A DNA stretch of 64,000 nt. It comes from Impatiens glandulifera (Eukaryota > Streptophyta > Magnoliopsida > Ericales > Balsaminaceae). The notes under the pieces are model-generated. The model did not search any database. It was not told where the DNA came from and saw nothing but the letters and a program-made list of their open reading frames with translations. Where the stretch lies: positions 43,291,774 to 43,355,773 of the forward strand of contig NC_061868.1 of NCBI RefSeq assembly GCF_907164915.1. The letters are read 5' to 3'. Positions 33,465 through 46,972 of the stretch are shown in pieces (positions within the stretch are counted from its first letter, which is position 1; the number at the start of each line of letters is the position of its first letter). Made by a program: the position numbers and the translations under genes.

Positions 33465-36400
33465 CTGTAGCTTGATATCTTGAAATTGATGAAGACAAAT
33501 ATATATAAGATCGATTCTTGCTTCAGTTCTTCTCTATTGACAATGATTCATTGGAAGTTTACATTCAATTCAAGAATGAAGAAGAAGAAGATGAAGAAGA
33601 AGAAAGGAGGAAGGAAACATAGTTAAAGAAATTATTGTGTGTGTGAGAAAGAATTCTTATATTTATTAATTGATTAGTAATTCTTTTACTCTTCATTTTC
33701 AATTTTTCATCCAAAAAAATATTTAAATTTAAGTTTATAAGTGTGTAATTAATTAGGGTGTGTCATCCATTGTAACAAAATTTTGGATTAAGAAAATTTT
33801 ATATCAATGCCAAATAATTGGAAAATGATAATAAATCAAAATAAGTTAATTTCGGTAAGGAACAATATGTTATCGCCTTTAGGCTACGGACAACAACGTT
33901 AGAAAGTTTAGGATTATCGCCTTTTAGGCTACGGAAGTGTGAGGCCGAGACGTGACGACAACGTTATAAAGTTTAGGACTATCGCCCTTTAGGCTACGGA
34001 AGTTTGAGGCTGAGACGTGGCGACGGACGACAACGTTAGAAAGTTCATAGACGTATAATTATCTTTTATCTTTAATAGTCTGCCCAGTCAGCTCAGTCAG
34101 AAGTAGGATCCAACGGTTGGAAGAACACTGCACATCGCATGTGTAAACAAGTTGGTTATGTTCATACCGAAATTACGAACTTATTTATTTATATATAAGT
34201 TTATAATTTAAGTTTTACTATTTAGAAAAAATAAAAATTATTCATATGTAAAAGAATAAATAAAATAAATAGGATGATAAAAACAGAGAAATTTTCCAAC
34301 TTTTTCAATCCCATCTTTACTCCACTGTATATGCATATATTATTTCAGTATTTTTAAGTTAGTTCAACTTTCGAATTATTTCTTCAAGTTCTTACAAAAA
34401 AATAAAATTAAATCCATTCAAAAATTGAACCGAATAAATTTTAATAAAATTGAACCAAATTCGATTTTTTAAATATTATATAATAAATTATATTTAATTA
34501 AAAGTAATAAATTATATAATAAAAAATGAATTCGACTTAATTTTAGAGTTGAAACAACAAATTAAATAAAAAATATATATATTTGAATTCAAATTTAGAC
34601 CAAATATTAACATTGCCTACCTCGTCAATTTACTTTTTCAGGGTGGGTGGTTACCCATTTGGAAAACTTACTCAATTTGGATTTAGGTGAAAACCCTAAA
34701 TATTATTTATTAAATACTAGTATCTTAATTATCTGTAGATGAAAACGTATTAAAAATATTATGACATTTTTAATATACAGGATTTTCAAATGAGCATCTA
34801 ACTTATAATTAAGTATTTTTAAAAGATACATCTTTTAAAATTTTATTTACTAATATCTTATAACAAAAATTAAAGTGGAAATTGAAATATTTAATCTCTT
34901 ATATAATATTAATTTTACTTAAGTTATACAGAGGATTAAAAAATATATACATTTATTTTAATAAATATCTCATTTTACTTACTATTAAGTATTAATAAAG
35001 AATCTAATAAATTAATTTGACCTTAAATATTTAATATATGAGATAAAAAAAATATACAAATATATTTGCAACTTGATTCATGCTCAATGTAGTAGAATAT
35101 ATTAACTCATCTCTCTTCATGTAACAATGCTTAAAATTATTATAAAATTATATTTTTCAAAATATTTCATTTTCTTATATAGTGTACATTCCCTTTTATT
35201 TATTTATGAATTCTTATGCTTTGATTTCATGGCAATTCAAATTAGAGAAAAAAAATGTTTGTTATTTTATAGGAAAAATTAATTTAGGGAAATTCAAAGC
35301 ATTGTTTTTTTTTTTGTCTTAAAAAACGGGCAAATAGCCAACCAAGTACTAATGAAAAAATAAGTAATTAATAATGTGTTCCTTTTCAAAATAATTTATT
35401 AATTACTTTTCTTTAAATACTTATATGTTTAACAATTAATTACATATGCTAATTGCAAAACGACATAATGGCTTCAATATATATATATATTTAACCTTTT
35501 CTTAGTTAAACGTTATATTGCCGGTGATCTAATATTTAAATGGATTATTCAACTAGAAAACAAACCAAATTTGTAGAAATAAATAACTCATGATTAGTGA
35601 GGCCAGTTACAGACTTGTTTGATTAAATTAAAATAAATTAATATTCAATCATTAATTATTTATTTCTTGAAATGATTCAAATCATGGACTGAACTGTTTT
35701 ATCTTTATTAGTATTTTAAAATATTAACCTTAAATGTAACCTGACCACTCCATTATAAGAATCATAAAAATAAACACTTTTCAACATATAATTTGCTCAA
35801 AAACAGTTTGTTTCTTAAAAAAAAAATATAAAATGTGATGCACATCTTAAGTAGAATTATGATAAGGGATTTAGATCAGGGTATCTGGTTTGAGTTTGAA
35901 TATTTTAAATTAAGTTTGAGGTCAGGAATGGACAATAAAAAATGATATCCGAGATCGAAGAGTTTGTAAAATAAAACCGATATAGGCTATACTAATATTC
36001 AAAAATATTTATATATTTTCTTACTCAGTATTAATTTCACATTTGAAATCAAAACATTATATTCATAATAATAATTGCATCATTTAACTTTGTTTTATCT
36101 ATATTTTACACTAACTTCTTTCTAATCTTCATCTTTATTTCAACTATTAAGATATTATTTTTCTTTTTCTCGTCATTTTTTGCGTTTTATTATTAAATTT
36201 TCTTTAACATTTACTCTATATTTTCTTCTTGGTTATGTGTTATATTTTTTTTTTACTTTTTACAATATATAATTAAGTGTTTTTATTTTTTTTAATATTA
36301 TTAGTTTTAAAATTATTTTGTTATTTTCAATCTATTATTTCTAATTTTATTTTAATAAAATGTATAAATTCACCCTTTAATCCGGTCAAGTTCGAAGTCC

Positions 36401-37184
36401 AGTAATAAAATAAAATTTGGGATTATTATAGAGTACTTCACTGCCCATTGTCCTCAATTAGACTAATAATTAAACAATCTTAGATCAACTTTTTCATTTA
36501 AAATAACTCCTATTTTTCATAATAGTAAAAAAATAAGAAGGATTAATAAAAAACAGTTTTTATTAAAAATAAAAAACAATATTATTAAATTTATTAATAT
36601 ATATTTGAGAAAATTATTATTTATCTAAATTAATATTATGATGAAATATTTTGATATAATTTTCTTTTTGACCAATATATATATAGTTTATTGTGATTTT
36701 AAAAAACAAGAGTAATAATTTATTTATTAAATTTATATAATTGCTCACTTAATACATTTATAAAAATTGTAAAAAACTCTGTCCAATTTTTTTAAAATAT
36801 TAATAAAAACAATAGTAAAGTATGCTATTAATAAATTCGTTTGAAAATAATAAAATTAGTCTATAAATTAAATAAAACTCACTTAATTTTAGGAACCATA
36901 CAACCGATTAACAACATTAAGGTATTTTTTTTGAAATTATTAGAACTTAATTATTTTATAATAATATAATATTTCTCCTAAAAGGAAAAGAATTATATTT
37001 ATTTTCTTTAAATATGTAATAAATATAGAGAGAATATTATTCAGCAAGAAATACGAAGGGTTTTCGATATCCAGAGTAGTTGATTTCGTCTTCCATTGAT
37101 AACTTCAACAGTCAAAATCAAGCTTTGAAGATAGAGAGAGAAGAGAGATCATTACTGTAGATCCTTAAGCAAGTTCCTTCATCA
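33465..37184. other. Intergenic region with a minisatellite
   Basis: The left end is the leader and promoter of the C2 gene (AGAAGAAGAAG runs near 33580-33600). A GC-rich tandem repeat sits at 33871-34047 (separate entry), followed by GATCCAACGGTTGG at 34107-34120. From 34150 to 37030 the DNA is simple and AT-rich with no gene. The last 150 bp are the URT1 leader. Confidence 0.55.
33871..34047. repeat. 65-bp minisatellite, about 2.7 copies
   Basis: Three adjacent units start at 33871, 33915 and 33980, each opening TATCGCC(T)TTTAGGCTACGG and closing CAACGTTA(G/T)AAAGTT. The first unit lacks the internal GTGAGGCCGAGACGTG(A/G)CG part (44 bp against about 65). The array is much richer in G, C and CpG than its surroundings. 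Each unit carries a GCCTTTAGGC near-palindrome. Confidence 0.85.
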
Positions 37185-39571
37185 ATGACCGGCGGCGGAC
37201 AGGATCTGCCGCAGGTTAACGGTGGCGAATTCCTTCTCCAGTTACTACAGAGACCGCAACAGCAGCGGGTGGAGACGGTCGTGCCTCAGAATCTATCCAA
37301 TGATCCGCTACAGATACCGTTCAACACTCCTTATCATCCTAATCCATGGTCTCATTCTCCTAATTTCACGCCTCTTAACTTCTTTGGTTCGTTTCCCCAA
37401 AACCCTAATTTTTCTCCAAATCCTTCGCCGCCTCGCCATCCTGATTTCTTCCATGGTTATCAGAACAATCTTAATTTGAATCAGCGACTACCTTTCCCTC
37501 CTTACAATCCTAATCCTAGACCAGAATCAGGTTATGAGCAGCACGATTTAGGCATCAACTTTGGCTCTTTCCCAGTCGGAATCAGGGTTAATGAGAAAGG
37601 GACTAGCTTACTTAATGAACGTGAATTGCCGTCGACTTCACATGAATTTCAGAGCCAAGAGCAAGATCGAAGAGGAAGTGGTGGAGTAGGGGGATTCAGA
37701 AGACAGGATTTTGGTGGGGGGAATTCGAATTACAGGTCAACTACAAAACCTCAAGGAGTAAATCCGCCGCCTGGGTTTCCGAACAAGATAAATTCCGGTC
37801 CAATTCAGCAAAATTACATTGCTTCCAGCAGCGGTGATAGAAGGGAGAGATCCTTGCCTAATACCCAACGAATGCCAAACGATTTTTCGGTCCCAGCCAC
37901 AGGAAGTAAGATGAATTCAGTTTCAGCAACCGCGATAGAAGAGACGATCTCAGAGTTGCATGATAAGACTGCTGCAAATGGGACTACGGTTGTTTCAAGG
38001 GACAATGAATGTGATGATTTGGAAGAGAAGATTAGAGGTTTATTAACACTAGAAGATAACAATGTAGACAAAAACACTAAAAAGAAACACTTTAAGGTAA
38101 GGTTTGACTTGAATCAAAAGAAGATTGTAGTTTTTGTTTCTAGATAGGTTATTTATCCAATTTGCACTTTTATTAGGATTACAGGTCAGACACCAGAGGA
38201 CAATTGGCACTTGATCATAGGGCGAGGAACATGAAAAGGCAAATTAGATGCCGTGATGATATAGATTTATTTAGTGCTCATTTTCTTGATATCTACGATT
38301 CCTTGGTGCCTCCTGAAGAAGAGAAAGCAAAACAAAGGCGGTTGATAGCATTACTGGAGAGACTTGTTAAGAGTGAATGGCCTGAAGCTCGGCTATATCT
38401 TTACGGATCGTGTGCCAATTCTTTTGGAGTTTCCAAAAGTGATATTGATGTTTGTTTAGAACTCAAGGACCCGAATATAAACAAGGCAGAGGTCTTGTTG
38501 AGACTGGCTGAAATATTGAAGTCAGATAATCTTCAGAATGTTCAGGTAATTTGTCTGGTCCTTGTGTTTCACTTCTTTGCTGTTTGATGTCAATTGGCTG
38601 AAATGTTTATTTCGATGCACAGGCTTTGGTACATGCTAGAGTTCCGATAGTAAAACTTTTGGACCCGGTTAGTGGGATCTCATGTGACATATGTATTAAC
38701 AACTTGTTGGCTGTTGTTAATACAAAGCTCTTAAGGGATTATGCACAAATAGATGTGAGGCTTCGACAGTTGGCTTTTATTGTGAAACACTGGGCTAAGT
38801 CGAGAGGAGTGAATGAAACTTATCAGGGAACATTGTCAAGCTATGCGTGAGTTTTATACTTTTGATTCATCGCGATGGTTTAATAATTTAAACCTAACTT
38901 CTTGTGATCTGCATTTCAGGTATGTCTTAATGTGCATTAACTTCTTACAATTGCGAAGACCTGCCATTCTCCCTTGTTTGCAGGTGTGTATGATAATAAA
39001 TTGAGAACTTGTACTTAATTTGAGTAGAATGCAATAATGGTATTAACTAGGAATTGGTCATAACAGGAAATGGAGGCAACATATTCAGTTTATGTTGAAG
39101 ACATTCATGTTTCTTATTTTGATAAAGTTGAGAAACTTTCTGGTTTCGGGTCAGCAAATAGGGAAACAATTGCTAAGTTAGTATGGTCATTTTTCAACTA
39201 CTGGGCGTATTTTCATGATTATACGCACAATGTTATATCTGTTGGAAACGGATGCCTCCTCAGGTTAGAAGAATAGATATTATTACTACTACTACTACTT
39301 CTCCTCTGAATTGATCATGATTGATTATAATTTTTATAAAATAATATGCAGAAAGTTCGACAAGGACTGGACAAGAAGGATAGGAAACGATCGACATCTG
39401 ATATGCATTGAGGACCCGTTTGAGAGATCTCATGATCTGGGCCGAGTTGTTGATAAAAGGAGCATAAAAGTCCTCAGGGAGGAATTTGAAAGGGCTGCTG
39501 ATATCATGCAGAATGCCCCTAACCCATTTGTGGCCCTCTTTGAGCCCTATATTCCTCCTACTTCTAGCTAG
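37185..39571 (+). CDS. URT1: UTP:RNA uridylyltransferase 1 (terminal uridylyltransferase)
   Basis: Six exons, 37185-38096, 38177-38545, 38623-38846, 38920-38983, 39067-39263 and 39352-39571, join in frame to 661 residues. Residues 1-304 are a disordered Pro/Asn/Gln-rich region. It has a [10 protein letters not shown] segment (13-22) and an NPPPGFPNK segment (193-201) that fit the short motifs known in URT1, the first of which binds the decapping factor DCP5. The catalytic part starts near 305: nucleotidyltransferase signature [11 protein letters not shown] (GS at 381-382), catalytic Asp393, Asp395 and Asp449 (ISCDICINN), and the PAP-associated domain with [17 protein letters not shown] [12 protein letters not shown] near the C-terminus. 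URT1 adds uridines to deadenylated mRNAs in the cytoplasm, limiting excessive trimming. For exon 1 the strong GTAAGG donor was chosen with the TATTAG acceptor at 38176, giving [10 protein letters not shown]; an alternative (donor at 38102, acceptor at 38184) also keeps frame. Confidence 0.95.
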
Positions 39572-41527
39572 TTCAATTTTCTTCTTCCTTATTATTATTA
39601 TTATTATGGTGTTGTTGGTTCTTCTTCTTCTTGGGTTTGTAAATTTCAGATAATGACTACTGGTTTTGCCTTATTTTGTTGTGGTTTGATTTCCTTTACC
39701 TTGTTTGCTAGTTTTTTGCGGGTTTTCTTATGGGAAATAAAATAAGGTAATTTATCCAGCCTAAAATGTTCTCAAATTTATGTCAAACCTATATGCATCA
39801 TCAGGATTGTCACAACATTCAGAGGGTTTTTTCAAAAGTTTGATAGGATATTTCATTATAATGCAATATTGAATTTGAATCATATTTTGGATCATAGTAA
39901 ATCATTTTTGGTTTTGAATATGTGAAATTGTATATAATTTATTTAATATTAAAATTAAGATGAAATATAAATATCCCTTTATAATAAAATTCAAACATTA
40001 GAATGGTATAGATGGCTGGCCGCGGGAAATCTTAGATAATCTTTCTTAAAAATATTTTTGTTATATTATCTATTAGAAACATATTAAAATATATTATACC
40101 TAGTTTAATTAGGTTAGTGACAACAACATGAGTTATTTCTTAAACAAGATGATGTTAAACTGATAATCGTGACTTCATCCAATGAAAACATATGTCAAAT
40201 TATCAAATTAAGTGATTACAAATTATAATTTCAGACTTTTTCTTTCTATACCTTAAAATATACCAGACAAGGTTTTGTTTTAATGGGTTCAAATGTAAAT
40301 GTAGTTAACTTATTATTTAATAGAACATGAATTTCAGCAAATTAAAAATTTTGATTACCAAATTTCAGAGAATTGTTATTTAATAAGTTAACCGTGTTTA
40401 AAATCGTAAAGAGAAAGCTCGTTTTTGTATATTTTTAATAATAAAGAGTCTCCAACTTTAAGGTTTGAAAAAAGATGTTCCAATCTCGTTTAGTCCCCAA
40501 TAAAGACCTTAATTTGACAATTCGATATATATAATTTTGATATAATAAAATTTCATTAAGTTCAACTTGAGATTTGAAATTTTGATACATATTTATAAGT
40601 TTATTTAAAATCAGACTCGTTAACTAAATGTGAAATCGTAAAATCGTAAGATTTTAAGAGTTAATTTGAGATTTTAACATCCTTATACTCAATTCATTAA
40701 TAAAAATAAAAAAATAACTTGGAGAGAAAAAATGATGATGATGATTTTGAGAAGATAATATTTTTTTTTGTTAAATGACTTAAATAGTATTAATATATAT
40801 AAATAAAATAAAATAATAATAATTTTAAATAAAGAATATTTTAATATTTTGATTAATGAATTAATTAGTGATTTGATGAATAAGAGGGCGAGTAAATAAT
40901 GTTTGATTTTATTAGATTATTAATTATTTAAATAACTTAAAACCGAACAGGACCTAATTCAAACAAGCTTGATGCTTTTATATTTTATTTTGTTTAATTA
41001 ATTATTTAAAATATAAATATATAAGGTAATATATTTAATCAATATCAAATTGATCATCTAATATATTTAATCAGTCCATAATCCTTAATCTTGAATGTTT
41101 TATACATGTTATAATTAATTTGAATGTACTATGATGTTAATTCGCTAATTCATAAAAATTGTGGAACTATTGAATTTTGAGATTAAATAGATTATTAGGT
41201 TCATTTCCAACAATGATCGAGAGCTTTAAGAGAGAATATGAGAAAAAATATTCCATTTTCCGAATGAAGGTTGGGTCGACACTCAACGACTTCATCGGTC
41301 TTCCTCTTCGGGGTATGAACTTTCTCTTACCCATGTAAGTCTGAGACGAAACACCCTGATTTAAAACAAAATTTTGTTTTATGTCAATATAAGTAAATTA
41401 TAACGAAAATAATGTCACGAATTTGATATATACTGCTCATGTGTAGTATAGAGAAAAAAATAATTATATTTTTAGGAAAAAGTCCATGTATTGGAGAGAT
41501 AATAAAAAATTCGGAAAAATAGTCGTT

Positions 41528-41652
41528 TTCGAAAATTTTTGTCCTGAATATGGCCATGTTCGAAAGTTTTTGTCCTGAACATGATAATATTCGGGAGTTT
41601 TTTTTACAGAACATGGCCATATTTAAGTTTTTTTTCAAACATGACCTGCACA
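41528..41652. repeat. 31-bp tandem repeat, four copies
   Basis: Units start at 41528, 41559, 41590 and about 41622. The consensus runs TTCGAAAGTTTTTGTCC then TGAACATGGCCAT. The fourth unit is the most diverged. Confidence 0.8.
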
Positions 41653-41949
41653 AAAATTTTCGAACAATTTTTTTTATTATAATTTTTTTTTCTTTCTTAC
41701 ATGAGTGAACTATCACATCAAATTTGTAGCTTTATTTTTGTTATTAATTTGTTCATTACAAATGTTCACGACGAATGTTTCGAGATTGTTCTTTTAAGTT
41801 CATATTTTAAGTTTATATTATGAAACAATACAAACAAGTCTTTAAATAGTGATATAATAAATTTATTTTTACATCAATAAAATATAACTATTCTCATTTA
41901 AGTTCATATTTTGTGGTTTTAGGAATACTTTTTGGATTTTATTTTTCAT

Positions 41950-42205
41950 TTTTTTATATATTTTTTTATATTGTTAATCGGTTTTAGAGAACTTTCTATA
42001 TTATACTAGATTTACATAATAATTTTCAGATATTTAAAATTTACTATAGTTCATAATTTGTAACTTTGGATTTATAAAATCTATTTTATCTTAAAATATA
42101 TTACAAAATCTTGAATGAGATGCAGTCAATCCAATCCATGGATTGCCCAATAATTTCCTCACCCTATTCTCAGACAAGTAAAGAAATTACAGCTTATAGG
42201 ATTTA
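41950..42205. repeat. Non-coding block related to 51115-51345
   Basis: Shares many stretches in order with 51115-51345: TTTCAGATATTT, AGTTCATAATTT, GGATTTATAAAA, TATATTACAAAATCTTG, ATGGATTGC, CAATAATTT and CTCACC. The copies differ by many substitutions, so the duplication is old. Function unknown. Confidence 0.65.
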
Positions 42206-42877
42206 TAATACTTGTAAAAAAAAATGATAATTATCTTCATAAAAGATAAATTATATAATTATTAAAAAAACCAAATAAAAAATTATTTCTTATTAAATAA
42301 AAAAAAAATTATATATATAACATTAATTTATAAATATAAAAACTAACATCTATAAAATCAAATTAATCAAATAAAATTTTAAAAGTTAAATAATACAAAT
42401 TTACAAACATGAAAATTCTAATAAAAATTATCAACCAAGCACACAATTTGTTTCCAGTGAGATAAACTAAGCAATCTAACGTTTTAGCGACAATAAAAAT
42501 TTATTTTTATTAACGCCGAAAAAAATTTAGCTATATTTCGATAATATTACTGTAAAAAAAACTAACATGAACTCAAAAGATTGTCATAAACACGATTGGA
42601 GGGTAGGTAAAAAAATGACCCATCAAAATAAAGAGTATTTTCTTCGAATTAAAAAAATTTAAGATAATAAATCTAATTGAGCTAAATCGATTATTACACA
42701 AAATAAAACACAACAATGATTCATATCTGTGTGTTAAAAATGAGAAAGAGACCTTCGAATTTAAAATAATATTGATAAATAATATAATTTTTTAAACTTC
42801 TTTAAAGATGTTTTTAGAGAGATAAATCATCGTTTTGATGGGACCATTTTTATATAATTATAATTCTTAAAATTATA

Positions 42878-42923
<46 letters not shown>

Positions 42924-43193
42924 TATTTATATATATAAACGTAATAGTCATTATAGGAGGATGAATAGTACTTAAATAAGAAGTTACATTTAAAAAAATT
43001 ATTTTATATTAAAAATATACAAAATTAAAACAACTAAACTAAACGATCATCTAGATTTTAAATAATATAACAAAAATTGATTGAAGGTAACTATAACTTG
43101 AACAAACTAATTCGGTCTAATTGCTTTTTAACAAATATGTTGAGTGACATTTATAATTTTCAATGCACGTGAGGTGGTAAGTAACGCCTAAAA

Positions 43194-44043
43194 TGTTAGA
43201 ACTTATTCTATTCGTTGTTAGTGTTATTGTCTTGAAATAACAGAAAATATATATACATACGATGTTACAAATAAATAAAAATAAAATAAGATATACGAAG
43301 AACAATATCACCGTATTTGATGTTGATTCGAGGTATGTGCTTGACACATTTCCCATAAAACAGTTCCACCATCTCCCGTTTGTGCTGGAGCTTATCGTAG
43401 ATGGCTGTCTCCCAGGGTACAACGAATCCAGTAGTGATTCTGCACTGAAATCACTACTCGTCGAGCTTGATCAGTGTACCTGAACTATCACCGGGTTTCA
43501 ACGGAAAATATCGAGCGAAGAACTCAAAGAACACTCATAAAATTAGAAGAGGACTTTTGGAATTCTAGAGTGAGAAAAATTAAGGATGAAGTGTTTTGTA
43601 AAATGAATAATGAATGGGTATATATTGTTGAAAAGTTAAACCATTAAATAAAATCATCATTTGATCCAACGGTTGACATTGTTTGCCTCTTCATTACCTT
43701 AACGTTTTTCTCTTCATTATAGAGTAATTGTTTTCCAAAACAATTAAGGCATTTACAATTCAATACTAACGTTACATGGTTTTCCAATTTGTTAATAATA
43801 ATATTAATTATCATAACAAATAATAATAATAACAAACTCATGTAATTTACACTACAAATTAACAACATTTTATTAATTGGTCATCAAAGTATTTTAGATC
43901 AATTAATTTAAATTATACATTTGGATCAAATTTCACATTTAATTCACGTTTGAATTTCATGTGAATTTGATTTGATTTTATTACCCACATTCTAATTTCC
44001 ATTCATTAATGGAATTTATAGAATCAGTTTAAAAATTCCAACA
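43194..44043 (-). repeat. Left LTR of the non-coding element
   Basis: 850 bp. Near-identical to 48229-49082. Includes GATCCAACGGTTGA (43663-43676). Small open frames within it (43262-43483 plus, 43117-43422 minus) recur in the other LTR only because the DNA is duplicated. Confidence 0.93.
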
Positions 44044-45779
44044 ATCCCCACATTAATGGAAATTGAAAGATTAACCCGGTGAAAGGTTCAACAGTTGAAT
44101 TCTACATAAGATAGGTAGGTGTAATCCTTTGAACCTTCCCTTGTGAAAGCATATAACTTTACTAGCTGATTAGTAGACTCGATGTCCTTGAACTATTCTG
44201 CCTTTTGTGTAAACGATTACACACACTTTCACATAGAATTCTCCCTGATAAATGTCAAGCTCTCATGGTTGTGTCCGTTTTGGCCATGGAACACGCGCCT
44301 GGTTCTGTGAGAGGGTCTAGAATTGAGCCGTGCAATTCCTTCAAAGCGGCCCCACTTCTCCCTCACATAGGTGATCTCTTTGTTCACAAAGAATCATTAA
44401 AAGCGATATGCTTATTATCCTTGTCAAAATATATATTGTTTCATTATAGGATTAATCCACAACAATAACTTTCCAAGTCAGTACAATTAGGTTGTCCCAT
44501 TGAACCTAGTTCTTGGGATCTCCAGTCTGCATAGGTTGGGTTTTCCTTCATACCAACTTATAGTAGGCTAATGTCTCAAAAGACTTCAAACTATCTCTCT
44601 ATTCAATAATCTGATTAGTGGATCCACAATGTTATCTTTGACTTACATAGTCAAATTTGATAACTCCATTAGAGAGTATAGTCTAATGACATTACGTCTA
44701 AGACGTGTATGTCTAGACTTGTCATTGACTCTAAGCTTGTCCAATTTCTAATTACTATCACAATAATTAGAAATTTATGTTGGTACATTCTTAGTTAACC
44801 TTGGAACATCTTCTAATAAGAAACATAGTCATTCGTACATGCTTATCATTTAATTTTTTATGAAAATATTGTTTACTTGGCTAACTAGTAGACAAAATGT
44901 CTTTGAACTATTCTGCCTTCGTGTAAACGATTATATATTTTACATAAAAATATTTTATTTTTCGACATAAGTCAAAAATATAGATTATAACGTTTAATAT
45001 ATCAATCATAAATTTCTTAGAAGATTTCCATACGTAGATTGCACTTCTAAGTGTAAACATATTCACTTTAAGACGTAAAGTCTTTCATTTAATAATATCA
45101 ATATATCATTTGATAACAACATGATATTTCGTTTAGTGCAATTCATATCCTTTATGGATTTAATCATTTTTATCGCAATTTTCAACGATAAAAATATCGT
45201 ATAAAAGACACGTAATAAAATAATTTTCATTGTCTTCATGATATATATAATTGTCACATTCACTTTTTAATAAAAGTATGATCAAATTTTCATATCATTA
45301 TTATAAAATTTGTTATAAGTCATATCAAAACTTTATAAACTTTCATTTTCATTTATTTCATAAAATCCTTTTGAAGACATTAGTTCTTCCTAGTTTTATG
45401 AAAATAATGTCAAAATATGACACGTTACTTGATTTCAAAATCCTCAAATCTAAAATATCGATTTGAACACTAACTCAGCAAATATAAAGTTTTCTTTTTG
45501 TAAAGTTGCGCAACTTTATCTTTTATAGAGAACATATTTCTCTAACAATAAATTATCTTTTTATTTATCATAATATACACAATCATTTTTGTGTTATAAT
45601 CAATAAAAATATTTGCCCCCACATTCGTGTTGGTACCCTTTTTTAAATCACACACTTATATGATTTAAATCAATGATTTTATAATCAATAAATTGTCACA
45701 CAATTCTTTTACAAATTTCTTTTGTTATACTTATCATACAATGAATAAGATAACTATATCATAAATATTTAATTGAATA

Positions 45780-45975
45780 AAATATAATTTCTACACAAGA
45801 GATTAGAATGTTTATTCATATATAAATCATTCTTCACATAATCTCTTCATAAGAAATTAAAATATTTAATCAATTAAAATATTTATTTCAACACTTAATT
45901 TCTATAAAAGAAATTAGAATATTTAATCAAATAAATATTCACCATATCACATGATTTTTACAAAAGAAATCATAA
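45780..45975. repeat. Hairpin motif cluster 1 in the LTR element
   Basis: Short inverted repeats of the form (A/G)ATTTCTA-loop-GAAAT(T/C): near 45787-45806, at 45897-45915 and at 45953-45971, spaced by AT-rich DNA and often followed by AGAATG or ATAATG. Confidence 0.75.
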
Positions 45976-46972
45976 TGTTTCAAGCATTTTTGACCGAAGC
46001 CGCTTAAACATTTATTTTCGATTGCACGTTTGCATCCCGCAATATCGGCACGTTTGCCACATTATTCTCAAATCAAACAAGACTTTTCTTGTAATTATTT
46101 GATTTCAAAATATCAAATCCAATAAATCTTTATGATACAATTAAACAATGTATATCAAATATATTATATTATACCAAATTTAATATATCCATATATATGA
46201 TATTATATATTATTGCTTCATGAATTTTTGTCACCACAACAAAACAACTATAATATATATAGTCAATAACATAGAAACGTAATCAAATAAATAATATGTC
46301 ATATATTATTAAACAAATATATATACAATTTCATTTATCATTAAAAATACGTTTAAAAAATACATGATAATTAATTAGAATATTAATTATTACACTTAAT
46401 TAGAATGTTGATCATTTATATTTAATCGAATATAAAACTAACTAATTATAAAAATAAATATTCATGTCATCAATTATTCGTTTCTTAATTAATTAGGTGA
46501 CCTTTAATATTCTATAACAAATCTTTGTCAATCAAAGAACACATGTGACAAATTTTAAAATTATCTATTAAAATAAAAATAGATAGAAAATAAATCTTAA
46601 TTTATATATATATAAATTTCTAGATAATCATACTTATTATGAATAACATGAATCATCAAATTATTAGCTAATATGCATGATTGATATTAATAATCAATTA
46701 GCACATAATCAAATTAAATATAACTACAAATATATTTCATATCTTAATCGAAGCACTTACATTGCCATGTTTTGAACAATAGACGTTAAACGACTATGCA
46801 TGCTCAAAATAAGTCTGAGTAGATTATTCTCATCAAGACAATTTTTGCGAAGACAATTTCGACTAACATAGTCGTGTCTCTTTGAATGCATGATTAGAAT
46901 AAGTTATAAAACAAATAACTTATTTAATCTCATTATACATATGACCTTCATTTTCTGTCATTATGAATCATA

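Larger units (their letters stand above)
39572..43193. other. 3' UTR of URT1 and AT-rich intergenic region
   Basis: No gene. It contains a 31-bp tandem repeat (41528-41652), a block related to one at 51.1 kb (about 41950-42205) and a (TA)n run at about 42881-42914. The 110-residue frame at 41384-41716 is an artefact of the tandem repeat. Confidence 0.55.

Noticed and set aside
41384..41716. 110-residue minus-strand frame
   Set aside because: Created by the 31-bp tandem repeat and low-complexity AT-rich DNA.
43262..43483. 73-residue frame repeated at 48298-48519
   Set aside because: The pair exists because both LTRs carry the same DNA. No domain is present and the frame is not expected to be translated.
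45063..45466. 66- and 71-residue frames in the LTR element interior
   Set aside because: AT-rich, Ile/Lys/Asn-dominated frames overlapping on opposite strands with no domain.
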